DNA of 64,000 nucleotides from Molanna angustata (taxonomy: Eukaryota > Arthropoda > Insecta > Trichoptera > Molannidae). Made by a program: the position numbers and the translations under genes. The stretch is taken from the NCBI GenBank assembly GCA_963576475.1, contig OY754978.1, forward strand, positions 8,492,299 to 8,556,298. Reading direction: 5' to 3'. Positions 23,767 through 32,476 of the stretch are shown one piece after another. The first letter of the stretch is position 1. Each line of letters starts with the position of its first letter. The notes under the pieces are model-generated. The model searched no databases and was not told the origin of the DNA. It worked only from the letters and a program-made list of their open reading frames with translations.

Positions 23767-25779
23767 AAAATAGATTAAATATTACATCAATCCATGCAAT
23801 ACTCAGGAACAATAAATTGTTATTTATTTGACAAATTTTTAATATCTCAATAGAGACGAAGTTGGAATATTATAGAAGAACCAGGAACTCAAGACACCTA
23901 CAGGGCTTACGACCTGTTATCGGCTGGTTTATGTGATCACTTTATGCTCTTGCACCGCAACGTTCACCAATTATGCCTTCTTATTGAGTTCCATCAATGC
24001 AATAAGTTCTATAAATTTTACAGGGAAAAAATCGAATGTATGCATATATGCAACTTAAAAAAAATAGTCTTGATAATGCCCTAGTAAGGCGAAATAGCTA
24101 TCAAAATTACGTACATAAAAAACTACGTACATTAAATTTGTAGACAGAATAATTTGAGTTTGTATTATTAGTGATATTTCATTTTTTCTTATCAAATTGG
24201 TATAGATGCAAGGCCTGGAAGACTTATTACACCAAGACTGGATGCAAGACTCTGATAAATACTAAGACTTGATAAAGTACCAAAGACCAATACCACATTT
24301 GTAAATGCAAGAGCAATATCATGCCAGATCATGACCCAGTCATGTTCTTTTTTTTTTTTTTTTATTAAAGTTTTATTTATTTACATTTTTTAAACAATAA
24401 GTATTCTTGCACTAAACTGCAAAAGCAGTTTAACAGTGCTAGCTCTCTCGTACACTTATATAAATTTGATAATGTAACAAAAAATAATTATAAACAAACA
24501 AAAATTAAAAACTAGCAATACAATATAACAATAATTAAAACCATTAACACAATATAACAACAAAGAAAACATACAAACTTATATATAAAATTCATTTAAC
24601 ATTTTTCGCATAAGTATAAAATATATTGTAGAATCCATACACGGTGTTTCATTTTAAAAATATTAAAAAAAATATTTGAATAAATTGTTACTTTTTTAGG
24701 TATTTCAAAATTGGCAACACGCTCAAATGCAGTTGACCAAGAGAAGAGAAAATAAAGCCAAGGCTGAGTTAGCTGGACGTAATGATCGTGTGGAGCAGGC
24801 CTCTACTGAAATCATTGAGGTATTTTATCTTTACTGTACTTTTTCATATTTAGATATTGTAAGGTGAAATCCACCCATTTCTTATTTTATTCTAACAAAT
24901 AAATAAACTTATAGGTTTATAATGTGTTTGTGATGTGATTACAGTGGGAAGCGAAAGTAGAAAGAGGACAGCAAGAGTTCAATAACATATCGAGTATGAT
25001 CAAGAAAGAGATGGAATTGTTTGAAGTGACTCGGGTAAGGGAATTCCGGGCGACTATAATCAGATACCTGGAAGATCACATGGCTCATCAAGCTCAGGTC
25101 AGTCTATATTCTTTCTCATGTTATACATCTCTCCGATCTGAAGAATGTACCACATTTGCTATTCCACTTCACTGTATTCATGTTTTTAGTTCTCATTTTC
25201 AACTAAAACCAGCTGCATTAACTTAACTGTTAGGTACATGGTCTCAATCTGTAAAAATTTTTAAGAAAAGACTTTACTTCTACATCCTTCGATTTCCTTC
25301 CTTCCTTTCCTCACTACTCCAATATCTGTTTATTTTTTGTTTCGATTTAGTTCTGAACTATATTTACTTGAGAATTCATATTGCATGATTTGGTTGGGAG
25401 ACGTTTCTTTATAGCTTTAAACCGATGGCTGGATGGAGTAGTGAAGGATGCAAATAACATTATTATCCATAACTGGCGTAATGCATCACAAGACCAACTA
25501 CCATGGAGACGGACTCTGCAGGAGGCTAAGACCCGACCTGGATTGTAGAAATAGATAGATAGTTAATATGTATTTATAAAATTTTGATAGCAAAGAATGT
25601 TACTAACATAAAAAAAATATATTTTATTGTGCCCCACGTTAGGCGCCATCTTTTTCAGTGCTATTTTTTTTTTGTAATATTGATTTTAATATCATTTTTT
25701 TTTATTTTGATAAAACATTTTTTTCTAGCTAATCAAATATTGGGAGGCGTTCATTCCCGAAGCAAAAGCAATAGCCTGA
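2467..25779 (+). CDS. SNX2: Sorting nexin 1/2 (PX-BAR, retromer-associated), complete
   Basis: Ten coding exons: 2467-2565, 3520-3669, 12513-12756, 15786-15965, 17523-17644, 22734-22940, 23169-23285, 24700-24819, 24945-25097 and 25729-25779 (stop TGA 25777-25779). All junctions are GT/AG and in phase, giving 480 codons, slightly shorter than vertebrate SNX1/SNX2 (about 520). Residues 1-83 are acidic and low-complexity (DEDEDEDD near 19-26). The PX domain covers about 86-205, with the phosphoinositide-binding RRFSDF at 132-137 and PPAPEKS at 156-162. A pre-BAR amphipathic helix (GVLRLFNKVGETVNKI) follows, then the BAR domain to the end, with WEAKV and the family-typical terminus LIKYWEAFIPEAKAIA. 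By family knowledge it binds PI3P and tubulates endosomes for retromer/ESCPE-1 cargo retrieval. SNX1 and SNX2 are not separable by eye; insects usually have one. Introns of 8.8 and 5.1 kb are full of transposons. Confidence 0.95.
3165..3423 (-). mobile_element. tRNA-derived SINE (third family) in SNX intron 1
   Basis: On the minus strand an A-box-like segment (GCCACAGTTGGTAAGCC) is followed by a B box (GGGTTCGATTCCC), then a tRNA-unrelated body and an ATT-rich tail at the left end. The tail (TTGCAAGGAAGTGTTT-like) is shared with the segment at about 32095-32207, where it follows a different SINE head. No acceptor stem is closed, so this is a SINE rather than a tRNA gene. Confidence 0.75.
3746..6529. 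mobile_element. Nested TIR DNA-element complex in SNX intron 2
   Basis: The left boundary AATAGGCGTGATGAC (3746) is matched at the right boundary by its inverted form GTCATCATGCCTATT (ends 6529), 14 of 15 bases. A second left end, AATAGGTGTGATGAC, starts at 4380, and the first 200 bp after both left ends are alike, so a left-end fragment sits next to a fuller element at 4380-6529. That element is itself interrupted by the MITE at 4784-5369. No transposase frame is visible. Both left ends and the right end carry a TGACGTCA or ACGTCA motif beside a CCGCCAT segment. Confidence 0.6.
4784..5369 (+). mobile_element. TAT-flanked MITE, copy A (586 bp)
   Basis: Termini are GGGCCGGTATTACAGT on the left and its imperfect inverse (ACTGTAATATCGGGCC) on the right. 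The element is flanked by TAT on both sides (4781-4783 and 5370-5372). The copy at 18869-19444 is the same element in reverse orientation with the same TAT flanks. The short TA-containing duplication and GGG termini suggest a PIF/Harbinger or ISL2EU-related non-autonomous element; that assignment is inference. No protein is encoded. Confidence 0.8.
7484..8571 (-). pseudogene. Decayed CR1/jockey-type reverse transcriptase C terminus, split by a MITE
   Basis: Minus-strand codons from 8571 read as a non-LTR reverse transcriptase C-terminal region: MIWNPHYTMYIDRIE, QRKF, then TLANRRTLIDIIYLF. The frame stops where the 680-bp MITE begins. Beyond the MITE it resumes in the same frame if one TTAA copy is removed: LVNNFVDSPDF, then FAFTVRAEQPD. 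A frameshift near 7620 follows, after which the adjacent frame reads NNNYTQNAFVDRAC and ends with a stop at 7484-7486. The N-terminal part of the polymerase, including the catalytic box, is absent. Confidence 0.75.
7707..8386. mobile_element. TTAA-flanked foldback MITE, copy 1 (680 bp)
   Basis: The element starts GGGGGGGACTGCTGCCAACG, ends with the inverse, and is bounded by TTAA at 7703-7706 and 8387-8390. The two halves are imperfect inverses of each other along most of the length, so the whole element is one long palindrome. Other copies are at 22291 (truncated), 48482 and 58739. The TTAA duplication is typical of piggyBac-type transposition, but the ends are G-rich rather than the usual CCC start, so the family assignment is tentative. 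The insertion splits the reverse-transcriptase fragment described above. Confidence 0.9.
8572..9260. other. Intronic AT-rich sequence, nothing recognised
   Basis: This part of SNX intron 2 has no exon-like frame with splice sites, no terminal repeats and no TE protein that I can see. Confidence 0.5.
9261..9397. mobile_element. Small foldback element (137 bp)
   Basis: The left arm AGAATTAAAACACCTTTG (9261) is inverted at the right as CAAAAGTGTTTAATTCT (ends 9397). Between the arms lies a GC-richer core with its own inner palindromes (GACGAAGACTATCGTC and GACCGATACCGGTC). The size, inverted arms and AT-rich setting suggest a MITE-like element. No target duplication could be fixed by eye. Confidence 0.55.
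9398..10265. other. Intronic AT-rich sequence, nothing recognised
   Basis: Only chance open frames rich in Ile, Phe and Tyr occur here, as expected from base composition. A short AAAT-rich run near 9998-10015 looks like a decayed poly(A)-type tail. Confidence 0.45.
10266..10545. pseudogene. RTE-type retrotransposon 3' fragments, inverted and direct
   Basis: Positions 10266-10365 are the reverse complement of an RTE 3' UTR (CATATCCCTTACGG, GCAGAGAGAACCGAGCG); nearly the same sequence is at 55680-55775. Immediately after, 10371-10545 (plus) encodes the C-terminal end of an RTE-type polymerase ORF: DERLTKKIY, SRGRPRKGR, ILKEGNIRSLNNRRACIRR. The RLTK and NNRRAC motifs match the fragment at 29589. 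The two pieces are opposed, so they come from separate insertions or a rearrangement. Confidence 0.7.
10625..10690 (+). repeat. CR1/L2-type 3' tail
   Basis: The text around AAGCGCCCTTGAGGTGAG and GGCGCTATATAAAT matches short segments at 63538-63585 and 29262-29310, and the inverse at 34556-34605. The last is attached to a CR1/L2-like polymerase end, so these are isolated 3' tails of one LINE family. Confidence 0.55.
11211..11392 (+). mobile_element. Thr-tRNA-like SINE
   Basis: The head contains GGCAGCAGAGCGGTTAGCG and GCGAGTTCTAATCC (B box with one change). The anticodon arm is CTGGG-TTAGTAA-TCCAA, with AGT in anticodon position (Thr). It is followed by the shared tail (GTATATGTATATACTTG, GAACATATTC) and an A run. 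The same family occurs at 49581, 49786, 20853 (minus) and as fragments at 1866, 35249 and 47630. It is a retroposon, not a functional tRNA gene. The adjoining 11143-11210 matches the inverse of an RTE polymerase end (CCAACTGGCCTTCCATCTC). Confidence 0.8.
11650..11735 (-). repeat. SINE head fragment, minus strand
   Basis: Reading the minus strand, GGTGGGCAAAGCGGTTAGCG matches the A-box region of the Thr-like SINE. It is followed by GCGCAGTGGTCAATCCGGGT, a decayed B-box region. The tail is not recognisable, so this is an old or partial copy. Confidence 0.55.
11740..12512. other. Intronic sequence before SNX exon 3
   Basis: No element boundary is visible. A 77-codon minus-strand frame at 12011-12244 coincides with a locally GC-richer patch but has no splice sites or recognisable motif, so I do not call it a gene. 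The last bases (TTTTATTATAG) are the acceptor of SNX exon 3. Confidence 0.45.
13140..13256 (+). repeat. LINE-like 3' end with AAAT tail
   Basis: Sequence from GCTAGCCCTAGAACAGG ends in an (AAAT)n run (GATAAATAAATAAATAAAT), a typical target-primed retroposon tail. The body is too short to assign to a family. Confidence 0.4.
13924..14311 (-). pseudogene. Retrotransposon fragment with PD-(D/E)XK-like nuclease signature
   Basis: A 125-codon minus-strand frame contains SSLRPDLTINS followed by VIYVELTVPW (PD at residues 15-16, Glu at 31), then KDHQYKLNKYKKLID and a C-terminal SYWIWLRRG. This layout, RPD then ELTVPW then an aromatic-WLRR end, is one I associate with retrotransposon-linked proteins carrying a restriction-endonuclease-like fold. 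The expected E-x-K is E-x-T here. The right end abuts the GAA-rich 3' tail of the RTE element at 14312-15552, so the RTE probably inserted into this older element. Family membership is inference. Confidence 0.5.
14312..15552 (-). mobile_element. RTE-type non-LTR retrotransposon, 5'-truncated, RT domain intact
   Basis: A minus-strand frame is open from 15552 to the stop at 14335. It begins SIREQAISKDQFGFRRR; the first Met (15501) starts a 388-residue stretch. Reverse-transcriptase motifs are in order: GFVDLEKAFD (residues 27-36), RQGVRQGCSLSP (83-94) and the catalytic RFADDIAL (129-136). The thumb region (YLGSRITWDG, YGCETW) and a C-terminal GRGRPRREYLEQV follow. The tail on the minus strand is a GAA-rich microsatellite, as in RTE elements. 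The apurinic endonuclease and the start of the polymerase are missing: an in-frame TGA stands at 15553-15555, so the copy cannot move itself. It lies antisense in SNX intron 3. Confidence 0.85.
15966..17522. other. SNX intron 4, no element resolved
   Basis: The stretch is AT-rich with one GC-richer patch near 16420-16470 (GGCGGCTGGCGGCTCTGCG). No terminal repeats or TE protein are recognised. The pyrimidine-rich end (TTTTTTTTATG...TTTCAG) is the acceptor of exon 5. Confidence 0.5.
18205..18585 (-). pseudogene. RTE-type polymerase C-terminal fragment, decayed
   Basis: Minus-strand sequence encodes, across frameshifts and stops, the usual end of an RTE polymerase. The plus-strand text CACTCTTGGACAAAGGCCTCC is the inverse of the conserved last codons; compare TTCTTGGACATAGGCCTCCC at the end of the intact copy near 57000. 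A related fragment in the opposite orientation lies at 51540-51785. No catalytic domain remains. Confidence 0.65.
18869..19444 (-). mobile_element. TAT-flanked MITE, copy B (inverted relative to copy A)
   Basis: It has the same termini (GGGCCGGTATTACAGT on the left) and the same TAT flanks (18866-18868 and 19445-19447) as the copy at 4784, but in reverse orientation and 576 bp long. It lies in SNX intron 5. The two copies are similar along their whole length with scattered differences. Confidence 0.8.
19448..20852. other. Intronic AT-rich sequence, nothing firm
   Basis: A possible decayed tRNA-like head (TCTTCGGTTCAATTATTAGC) lies near 19965-19985. No complete element is visible. Confidence 0.4.
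20853..21030 (-). mobile_element. Thr-tRNA-like SINE, minus strand
   Basis: It reads on the minus strand as the Thr-like SINE: GGTGGTGGCAGAGTAATGAC, an anticodon arm containing ATTATTAATCCAGTGG, B box GCGAGTTTGAATCC, and then the shared tail ending in A residues (TTTTTTTAAA on the plus strand). Several changes in the A box mark it as older than the pair at 49.6 kb. Confidence 0.75.
21373..21530. mobile_element. Short TIR element (about 158 bp)
   Basis: The left arm TATGTCCTATTCTGATT is inverted at the right as AATCAGAATAGGACATA. The interior contains AACTGCATTTATATGGG and ACACGCGGTCGCCCG. It is probably a MITE; the host duplication is unclear. Confidence 0.6.
21849..22012. repeat. Long hairpin element (about 164 bp)
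   Basis: Two arms of about 75 bp are inverse copies: CCTAGGCAACGTGTCATTTA on the left and the inverse (AAATGACACATTGTCTAGG) on the right. Each continues inward through GATAACTC...GTATGGAAGTGA to a small loop around CAGTCACGTGACAAC. The imperfect palindrome would form a strong hairpin in RNA or single-stranded DNA and is most simply a foldback MITE in SNX intron 5. Confidence 0.75.
22291..22478 (+). mobile_element. TTAA MITE, copy 2 (left end only)
   Basis: TTAA (22287-22290) is followed by GGGGGGGACTGCTGCC and the same left arm as the copy at 7707. Similarity ends after the TTTCAACG at 22471-22478. The remaining two-thirds, including the right terminus, is lost. Confidence 0.85.
23336..24010 (+). 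repeat. Dispersed repeat copies in SNX intron 7
   Basis: Two related segments occur at about 23336-23600 and 23835-24010. Both contain GGCTGGTTTATGTGATCAC or a close form, and the second has AGACGAAGTTGGAATATTATAG. The inverse of the second lies at 45400-45570. The family is not recognised; no protein is encoded. Confidence 0.5.
23707..23764. repeat. (AT)n microsatellite
   Basis: Almost pure AT dinucleotide repeat of about 58 bp in SNX intron 7. Confidence 0.95.
25415..25556 (+). pseudogene. RTE-type polymerase end in the last SNX intron
   Basis: Plus-strand codons read RWLDGVVKDANN, IIHNWRNASQDQLPWRR and LQEAKTRPGL before a stop. This matches the conserved W-D-x-V...NW...A-D-x-x-W-R...L-x-EA-x-T-R-x-G-L end of RTE polymerases. 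It is a small 5'-truncated relic just upstream of the last SNX exon. Confidence 0.6.
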
Positions 25780-26311
25780 GATTGGGAAAAGCTTAAAGAT
25801 AGAAGTCCGTATAGCAAATGGTGATCATTCATTTCCACACAAGAGACTTCATACAACAGATGGCTCAGTGACTACTGAATATTTTAAAAAGTTGTTATAT
25901 AAAAAGATACCTGGTACTTTATGCGAAGTATTAATTAAAAATGTAATTAATTTAATTATTATTATTAATTAATTTATTTTTAACAACACAGATAGGTTTT
26001 TTTATAGCAGCATTGGATCAACAAAATCTGGGATGTTAATATTGTACATAGTAAAATTTATGGTGTGATTTCATTTTATATAATTTTTCATAATATTTAC
26101 TTATGGCGTGTGGTAAATAGCGTTTGGAGTGTGCCAACAGCTTATGATATAATTTTGCTTTTATTTTACTTACAGCCCAATCCATAATTTCTGTTCGCTT
26201 CATATTGGAATTACGTGCTAAGCATACTTACATTTTTGTCTATCGAAGGCTTTTTATATGTCAAAAATGTATGCAATTATTTATTTTTATTCAATTTACA
26301 ATTTGAATAAA
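25780..26311 (+). terminator. SNX 3' UTR with candidate poly(A) signal
   Basis: Downstream of the SNX stop codon the first well-formed AATAAA in a suitable setting is at 26306-26311; another occurs near 26424. The true cleavage site cannot be read from sequence alone, and a longer 3' UTR is possible. Confidence 0.4.
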
Positions 26312-28100
26312 TGTTTATCTCGAGGTTTTGATTGCATTACTCATATCAATCTCTTAGGGTATGTTGTTGTGTACATTACTGCGCAGTTTTTATTGCAAAT
26401 CTTGAAAGAAACGATTATAAAGAAATAAATTGTTAATAATTCCTTTTTAATAACATTATATTATTTTATATTTATTACAAAAATTGTGAAGTAATTCATA
26501 CACAATTATTTAAAATATTTCGCGCCAAGTACCGGCTATCGTTTACACAAACATTTCTGTGATTTGTTTTTTAAAAATTTTGTGGTTGAGTCATTTTAAT
26601 TGTTGTATATATCATTTATATTTTTTTCATATTACACACATACATTATTATATTTGTCATTTATAATAGTCTATTTGGTTCCTTATAAGATATTTCATAA
26701 ATAATTTTTATTGTGCACGTTAGGGTCTTCCCAATAAAAGAATTTGTTCAATATTGACAACTGGCATTACTGGATTAGTCTTAAAGTTGCCTTGACATTT
26801 ATGTCTAATGCGTCAATGTGCATAGATGAATATTTTTTTTAATTTAAAAGAAAGATTCTATTAATATAACTTCGTAATCAAATAACTTACACTGTACAGA
26901 AAGAAATTCATTTTGAATCTTGATGAAATCAGTTAAATAATTGAGAAATCATTCATATTTGATGTATTTCAATCTATTTATCTACACAAATCTATATGAA
27001 GTGATACAAAGATTTTGTTCAATTTTTCTATCAGTTTAAAAATAAACTTATATCAGATTTACCACAGAAAATTTGAAGAATTATATCTATATTAATCATT
27101 GGGAGGACTTCAACAATATTTCAATGTACATATAAAGTTAATTTTGAATCTTTTTAATCATATATTTTTCTACATCTTTATTTGTCTAAAATATTCTATT
27201 AAAGTATTTTTATCACTGATTAACATTAAATGAATTTATAACCTACAAAAATTTGGCATAAATCATGCGTTATTTGTATGTTATTTAGCATAATATCACA
27301 TGATGTATAGGTGTATATCAAATGAATCTTTCCACGTTTTTAAAAGAAACTCTTTTGTTTTAAAAATGTATATAATTGTTCTTAAAAAAGTTGTATTCAG
27401 GAATTGTCAAATTAAGACAATAAAAAATTTATTTGTATCAACATCAAATTAAGTCCTGTTGATATGATATGTCTATGTTGGAAAGAAAAACCACATCCCA
27501 AATGATTGATAATAATATATTTTGATTTGACGTTAATCATAGATAAAAAAAAATATGTCTTAGGTATGAGTTATTACTTGTCGTGTGCTTATTAAAAAAA
27601 TATATATAATAATATTTTATTGATGTTAGATATTTGTATAAAATTTATTTGGACTGTGGTCGCTGATGTAGAAATTATTTGGATATTTTCAAAAGTTTAA
27701 TGTACTATTTTATGTTTTAACCGATGTAACAGACCATTTATTTTGTTTATAAAACAAAGGCATTACATTTCGTACAATCATATTCACTGTTTTCTTAATT
27801 TAATTGTAATGTATCAAGATTTCAGTATTGAGTGATTGCATTTGCGATGTATATTTTAATTTTGTATTGCTCATTTACAATTTATAGATATCAAATTGGT
27901 GCCTGATAGTTGAGAGTGAAAATATCAAATAATAATTGGATCTTATGAAATTTCAGTAACATGCAGTTATCATGTAGGTATGTAATATATATATTTAATT
28001 TTTGATAATACAACATAGATAGTCTTGATAATATTCAGATAAAGCAATAAAAACTTATAAACAGTGTCTTACATTATTTCGCTGTGTATGTTGGCCAATA
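26312..28100. other. AT-rich intergenic or long 3' UTR, nothing seen
   Basis: No open frame, splice pair, terminal repeat or TE protein is recognised. The evenly AT-rich, repeat-poor sequence would fit a long 3' UTR of SNX or intergenic DNA. Confidence 0.4.
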
Positions 28101-28114
28101 TCGACACATGCTAG

Positions 28115-28265
28115 TGAAACCTGCTGCCTTTTTACACTCAAAACCGATCTCAGTTTTTTTTTCATTTAAAATTTACCTACCTGTGGCCTGCGTACATTCA
28201 AATTACTATAACGACTAAAACACACCTACCTACCACCTTATTATGCATAACAAAGATAGGTCCTT
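28115..28265 (+). repeat. Dispersed repeat shared with 56430-56560
   Basis: Matched landmarks in both copies are CCGATCTC, then ACACCTACCTACC (ACATACCTACCTACC in the other), then ACAAAGATAGGTCCTTAGC (ACAAAGGTAGGTTCTTAGC). The family is unknown. Confidence 0.5.
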
Positions 28266-28854
28266 AGCAAAAAATCAAAATTGGGATTAGAATTGAAAGT
28301 CAAGAGTTAAGAGGCAACTGGACTAAAGCAGAATTAATACGTACTGTAGAAATGGATACTTGAAATGAATATGTAATAGAATTATGCATGTACAAATAAG
28401 AAATGTGGAATTATTACAGACTGCTAGATAAAGAAAGATGTAATCAGAATGAAAGCATAGATTGGAAAGAGTTTACGATGAAAGATTGTCATAAAAATTG
28501 CATAATAGTGAAAATGATTGAGTAGGAGTTGTCCAAGAAAGAGTTTTTAATGGTAATATTTTGAAAGCTGGAAATTTAAGGAGCCCACACGGTAAAATAG
28601 CAATGAATTGCACAAACAGTGATCAGTTCCTTCAGTCCCAATTAGGGACTTGGCATGACGATATGAGCTTTTCAACCCTTAAATTTTCTAATTGAACACA
28701 TAGAAGTCAATAACTGTAAAATTTGTGCATATTAAATTTTCTCTCCTGTGATTTTAATAGGTAATCTGTTTGAAAGAATATTGTATTTTCATTGAGTTTT
28801 TTTGATACGTTTTCAGGTGTATGAAAAGTTTATTACTTTTTTCATTCATTCATA

Positions 28855-28925
28855 CCATCACGGCATATCCCACAATGGGAAGTAACCAGCGACAGGTGTG
28901 CGGGTGTGCATTACTTTATAAAAGT
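28855..28925 (+). repeat. RTE-like 3' UTR fragment
   Basis: GGCATATCCCACAATGGGAAGTAACCAGCGACAGGTGTGC is closely related to 48306-48360 and to the inverse at about 7012-7050. These are short tails of one retroposon family. Confidence 0.5.
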
Positions 28926-29584
28926 TTATTACTCGCATTTTTAATTATTAAATAATTGAATTTTATCAGGTTTTTAATAGTTTTTTTGTATTTCTTTAAT
29001 TTAATAAAATCATAAAGCGTTTATTCTCCATTTATATCTTATTTCACATTTTTTTTATATTTTATTTATAATATCGAAGTTTTATTGCTCATCAGCATTG
29101 TGCAATAAACATTGCGTTATCAATTTAACTGATAAGTCTTTTATTGAGTAAGTTATAAATAAATTGTAGCAGAGGTTTTCATAAATTTTCTTATTGTTTT
29201 CATCTTATTATTTTTTTTTCGTGTGTTTATTATAAAAAATGAGAGCAGGATAACAAAGAGTGGATTTGATGTGAGTTATTTTGAAAATGGCGCTAAATAA
29301 ATGATCCAATTATAAATAGGATGTTTATTGTGCATCTTTCAAAATAATTTTCAGGTAAAAATCATTCAAATTTACATTTTATTATTTTGTTAATTGAAAA
29401 TTCCTGATTATTCTGTGGCATTCAAATTCGAAATTTTTAAGTTATATCTGAAAAATTTGGAACTATCGTTGTGTTGTTAATATGTAATGCTTTCCAACTC
29501 TTTGATAATAATTGCTGCAGCAGTTCACAATTTGTTTCAGTGTTTATACACTTCATTTGAAGTAGAGCCGATTTGAGTATGTTT

Positions 29585-29985
29585 CATTTTGACTAGTGAG
29601 ACATGGACATGGCAGAAAACGCATGAAAGTAGAATTAACGCAGTTGAAATGAGCTCACTAAGACGAATGTGTAGAAAAACGATGTATGATAGAATAAGAA
29701 ATGAGGATATTAGACGAGAATGTATGATTGGACGGTTTGGTCACATAGAAAGAATGAGTGACAACCGCCTTACAAAAACATAAAGCAGAGGATGGCCATG
29801 GAAAAGTTGGGACAGTCACATAAATGGAATTTTGAAAGATGGAGACAGAAGTAAGAATAACAGAAGAGCGTGTATGAGACGATGTATGGATGTGAATGAG
29901 TAAAAATGTATGTCAAGAGAGATGAGTCTGGCGTTCGGTTCTCTCTGCCTACCCTAAATAGGGAAATGGCAGATGGAATGGTATG
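29585..29985 (+). pseudogene. RTE polymerase C-terminal fragment
   Basis: The plus frame reads TSETWTWQKTHESRINAVEM, then SLRRMCRKT, IGRFGHIERMSDNRLTKT. After a stop at 29781, GRPRK-type and NNRRACMRRCMDVNE codons follow. The nucleotide tail (TTCGGTTCTCTCTGCCTACC) is the sense form of the tail seen inverted at 10266 and 55680. Only the last quarter of the polymerase ORF remains. Confidence 0.75.
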
Positions 29986-31889
29986 GTATGAACTCTGACT
30001 ATAATTATTACACTTAGGAAATTTACAGCCAAATGTAACTATTTCTTTTCAAATGTAACCGTAATCGTTTGAATCGTAATTTCATATTGTATATGAAAGT
30101 TGATTTCTATTTGAATACTTTACACTAGATTTTTAATAGTCAAAATATACCCTGTAGCTTTTTGTATCATTCAAAAGTGTTGTTAGAATATTTAAAATAA
30201 CTATCGAGTCCTATTGAGAAAAATACGGTTTTAAACATTACACAGAATGTTATATCATCCACAAAGAGGTCTTGAATATGTTTTTTTATTTTTCTTATTG
30301 TAATTTATTTTATTTTTTGCTGAAATAATCTAATGAAATAGGTTTTTAATCTACATATACAGAAAAAAATCTATAATTTTCATGTACTGTAGATGTTATT
30401 TGGACCAAAATTATGTTATCCTATATTGATAGGCAAGTAGTCTATGTCATGTATATCGTACTACAAGTTGTAAACTATTATTTCTATTGTATAGTTTTAA
30501 GCTATGTATTTTTGTATTCAAGTTTATTTTGTCAGATGTGACGGTATGCATTTTTTTTTAGTTTTTAGTTTATGCTCAATATATTCCTACTATTATTAGT
30601 TGATTTTTATTTTTGGTGCTTGTGTTGAGTATACATTTTAGTTTATTTTCGTTATGAGTGCTGTTTTTTTTTCTTCTTTAAAATAATCCTGTTTCATGAG
30701 ACTAGTAAAACGACACTTATTTTTTTTTCATTAATATTTGAAAGTCTGAAATTTTATTAGTTTTTATGGTAAAATATTTTTAAGTGAAATTGAGTCGAAT
30801 TTAATTCAAGTCAGACGAAAATGTCTTGTGCGTAACGTAATTAATTAGTCACAACTTAAAAAAAAAACTATTTGTTTCAGTTGGTTTAACGTTATTCAAA
30901 GTTTATTTGTGCCGCGAAATTGATTACATAAATGTTATGGCTTTACCAGTTTCGTTCAAGATTTTGCATTTATATTTTCACATCTGATCAAAAATAAATA
31001 TAGTTTACTAATAAATATTGTATCTAATATAATATGTTGTTTTTATTTTGTCAATGCATTGATATTGTAGAACTCCATTTTAGGGTTTTAATTTTAATTT
31101 AGGTTTTGCAAAGTTCTCCTTTTATAGGACGGTCTTTTCGGCTGATCAGTTGTGAGGGGCCTAATTAGCCGAAACAATTATCCTGTTAATAAAACCCTAT
31201 CTAATATCTTCCCTTATTCTCGGGCCAAGGTACAATTGCGTTTTTGATGTTTGGGCTCTCATTAAAGTACAGCGCTAGGTCCCGCACGCTTAGCTTTCAA
31301 TAATTGAGCAACTTTATGTGAGTCAAAAATGCCTTAATACGTTGCTCCGAGTATAACTAAGTATTTACGAATATTCATTTTTAATATCTTAACAGTTTTA
31401 TTTGGAAATTATATAAATTATTTATATTTGTTAGCCTTGTAAAAATTTCATATATTTACATTTATTAAGAATGAATCATGTTACATCCTTCATCAATCGT
31501 ATAAATGTATTAAATCTTGTGTGAAAAAAAAAATCAACTGTGAATACGGTTTGCATCTAAAATGTGTAAATACTTTATTTTTTAAATTTGTATTGTAAAT
31601 CTATCTAAATAGAGTATTTTCGATTATCTGGAGTTAAATATTCCGTTCTGTTGTGTTATTAAGATATCTCACAATGAAACCAATGACGATTGTAACCTTA
31701 CTAAAGGAAGCACGACGCATGTATTTATCCCCACGCAAGTTCTAGCGTGTATGTTATACGCTTAGTAGTGTCGGTTCCTCTAAAGATTCAAATGATGCAA
31801 TTGCATTAGGGGCTAAGAAATCCGGGGCACCAGAAATAAAAAGGATAAATAAAAATAATCCACCCTAACTTAGCGAATGTAGGCTTCTT
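29986..31889. other. AT-rich intergenic sequence, nothing firm
   Basis: No gene or element boundary is visible. A patch near 31120-31310 is less AT-rich (GGACGGTCTTTTCGGCTG, GCGCTAGGTCCCGCACGC) and may be an unrecognised repeat. Confidence 0.4.
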
Positions 31890-32207
31890 GTGGCTTCGTG
31901 GCTCAGTTGGTTATGTATCTGACTACTGATCCAAGGGTCTCGGGTTAGATTCCCGGTGGAGACACAGTTTTTAATCTGTGAGACTATAAATATCGTAGGT
32001 ATGTCTCCAGAATGTGGCAACATCTTACTGGATGCGTCTTAGATTATGATTTGACATAGTACCTACCTGTTAGTTGCCAGAGAAGTAATAAATAAATTAT
32101 TGCTCCCTTGGAATGTAAACTCTGGTTAGTTGGATGAAATTACTATTTGGCTATATATTCACCAATTGCGCATGTTGCAAGGAAGTGTTTTATTATTTAT
32201 TCCATGT
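31890..32207 (+). mobile_element. Lys-tRNA-like SINE with a second SINE tail
   Basis: The head reads CGTGGCTCAGTTGGTTATG (A box), an anticodon-arm region GACTACTGATCCAAGGGTC resembling insect tRNA-Lys, and CGGGTTAGATTCCCGG (B box). The body includes CCAGAATGTGGCAAC, TTTGACATAGTACC and TGTTAGTTGCC, shared with 55463-55660 and the inverse at 63223-63440. From about 32095 the sequence switches to the tail found in the third SINE family at 3165, so this copy is a composite or an adjacent insertion. Confidence 0.75.
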
Positions 32208-32476
32208 CCATTCAGATAATCTTCAGCATTAGGTACCAGATAAGATTGATTAAAAGTTTTTAACCAATATAAAGATGACCATTATTTGAAGGTTGATTGT
32301 TTGATTCAAAAATGAATATATTAAATAACTTCGTACTTTTAGATTATTCGCAAATGGTGCGGTGTGCATGTTAACTGTTCAAACAAACATTCTCCTTTAA
32401 ATGAATTTAACAAAGAAGGTTTAGAGAAGATTGATTGCTGAATAAAAGATGGACTTGAAAAAACATTAAAATAAAA

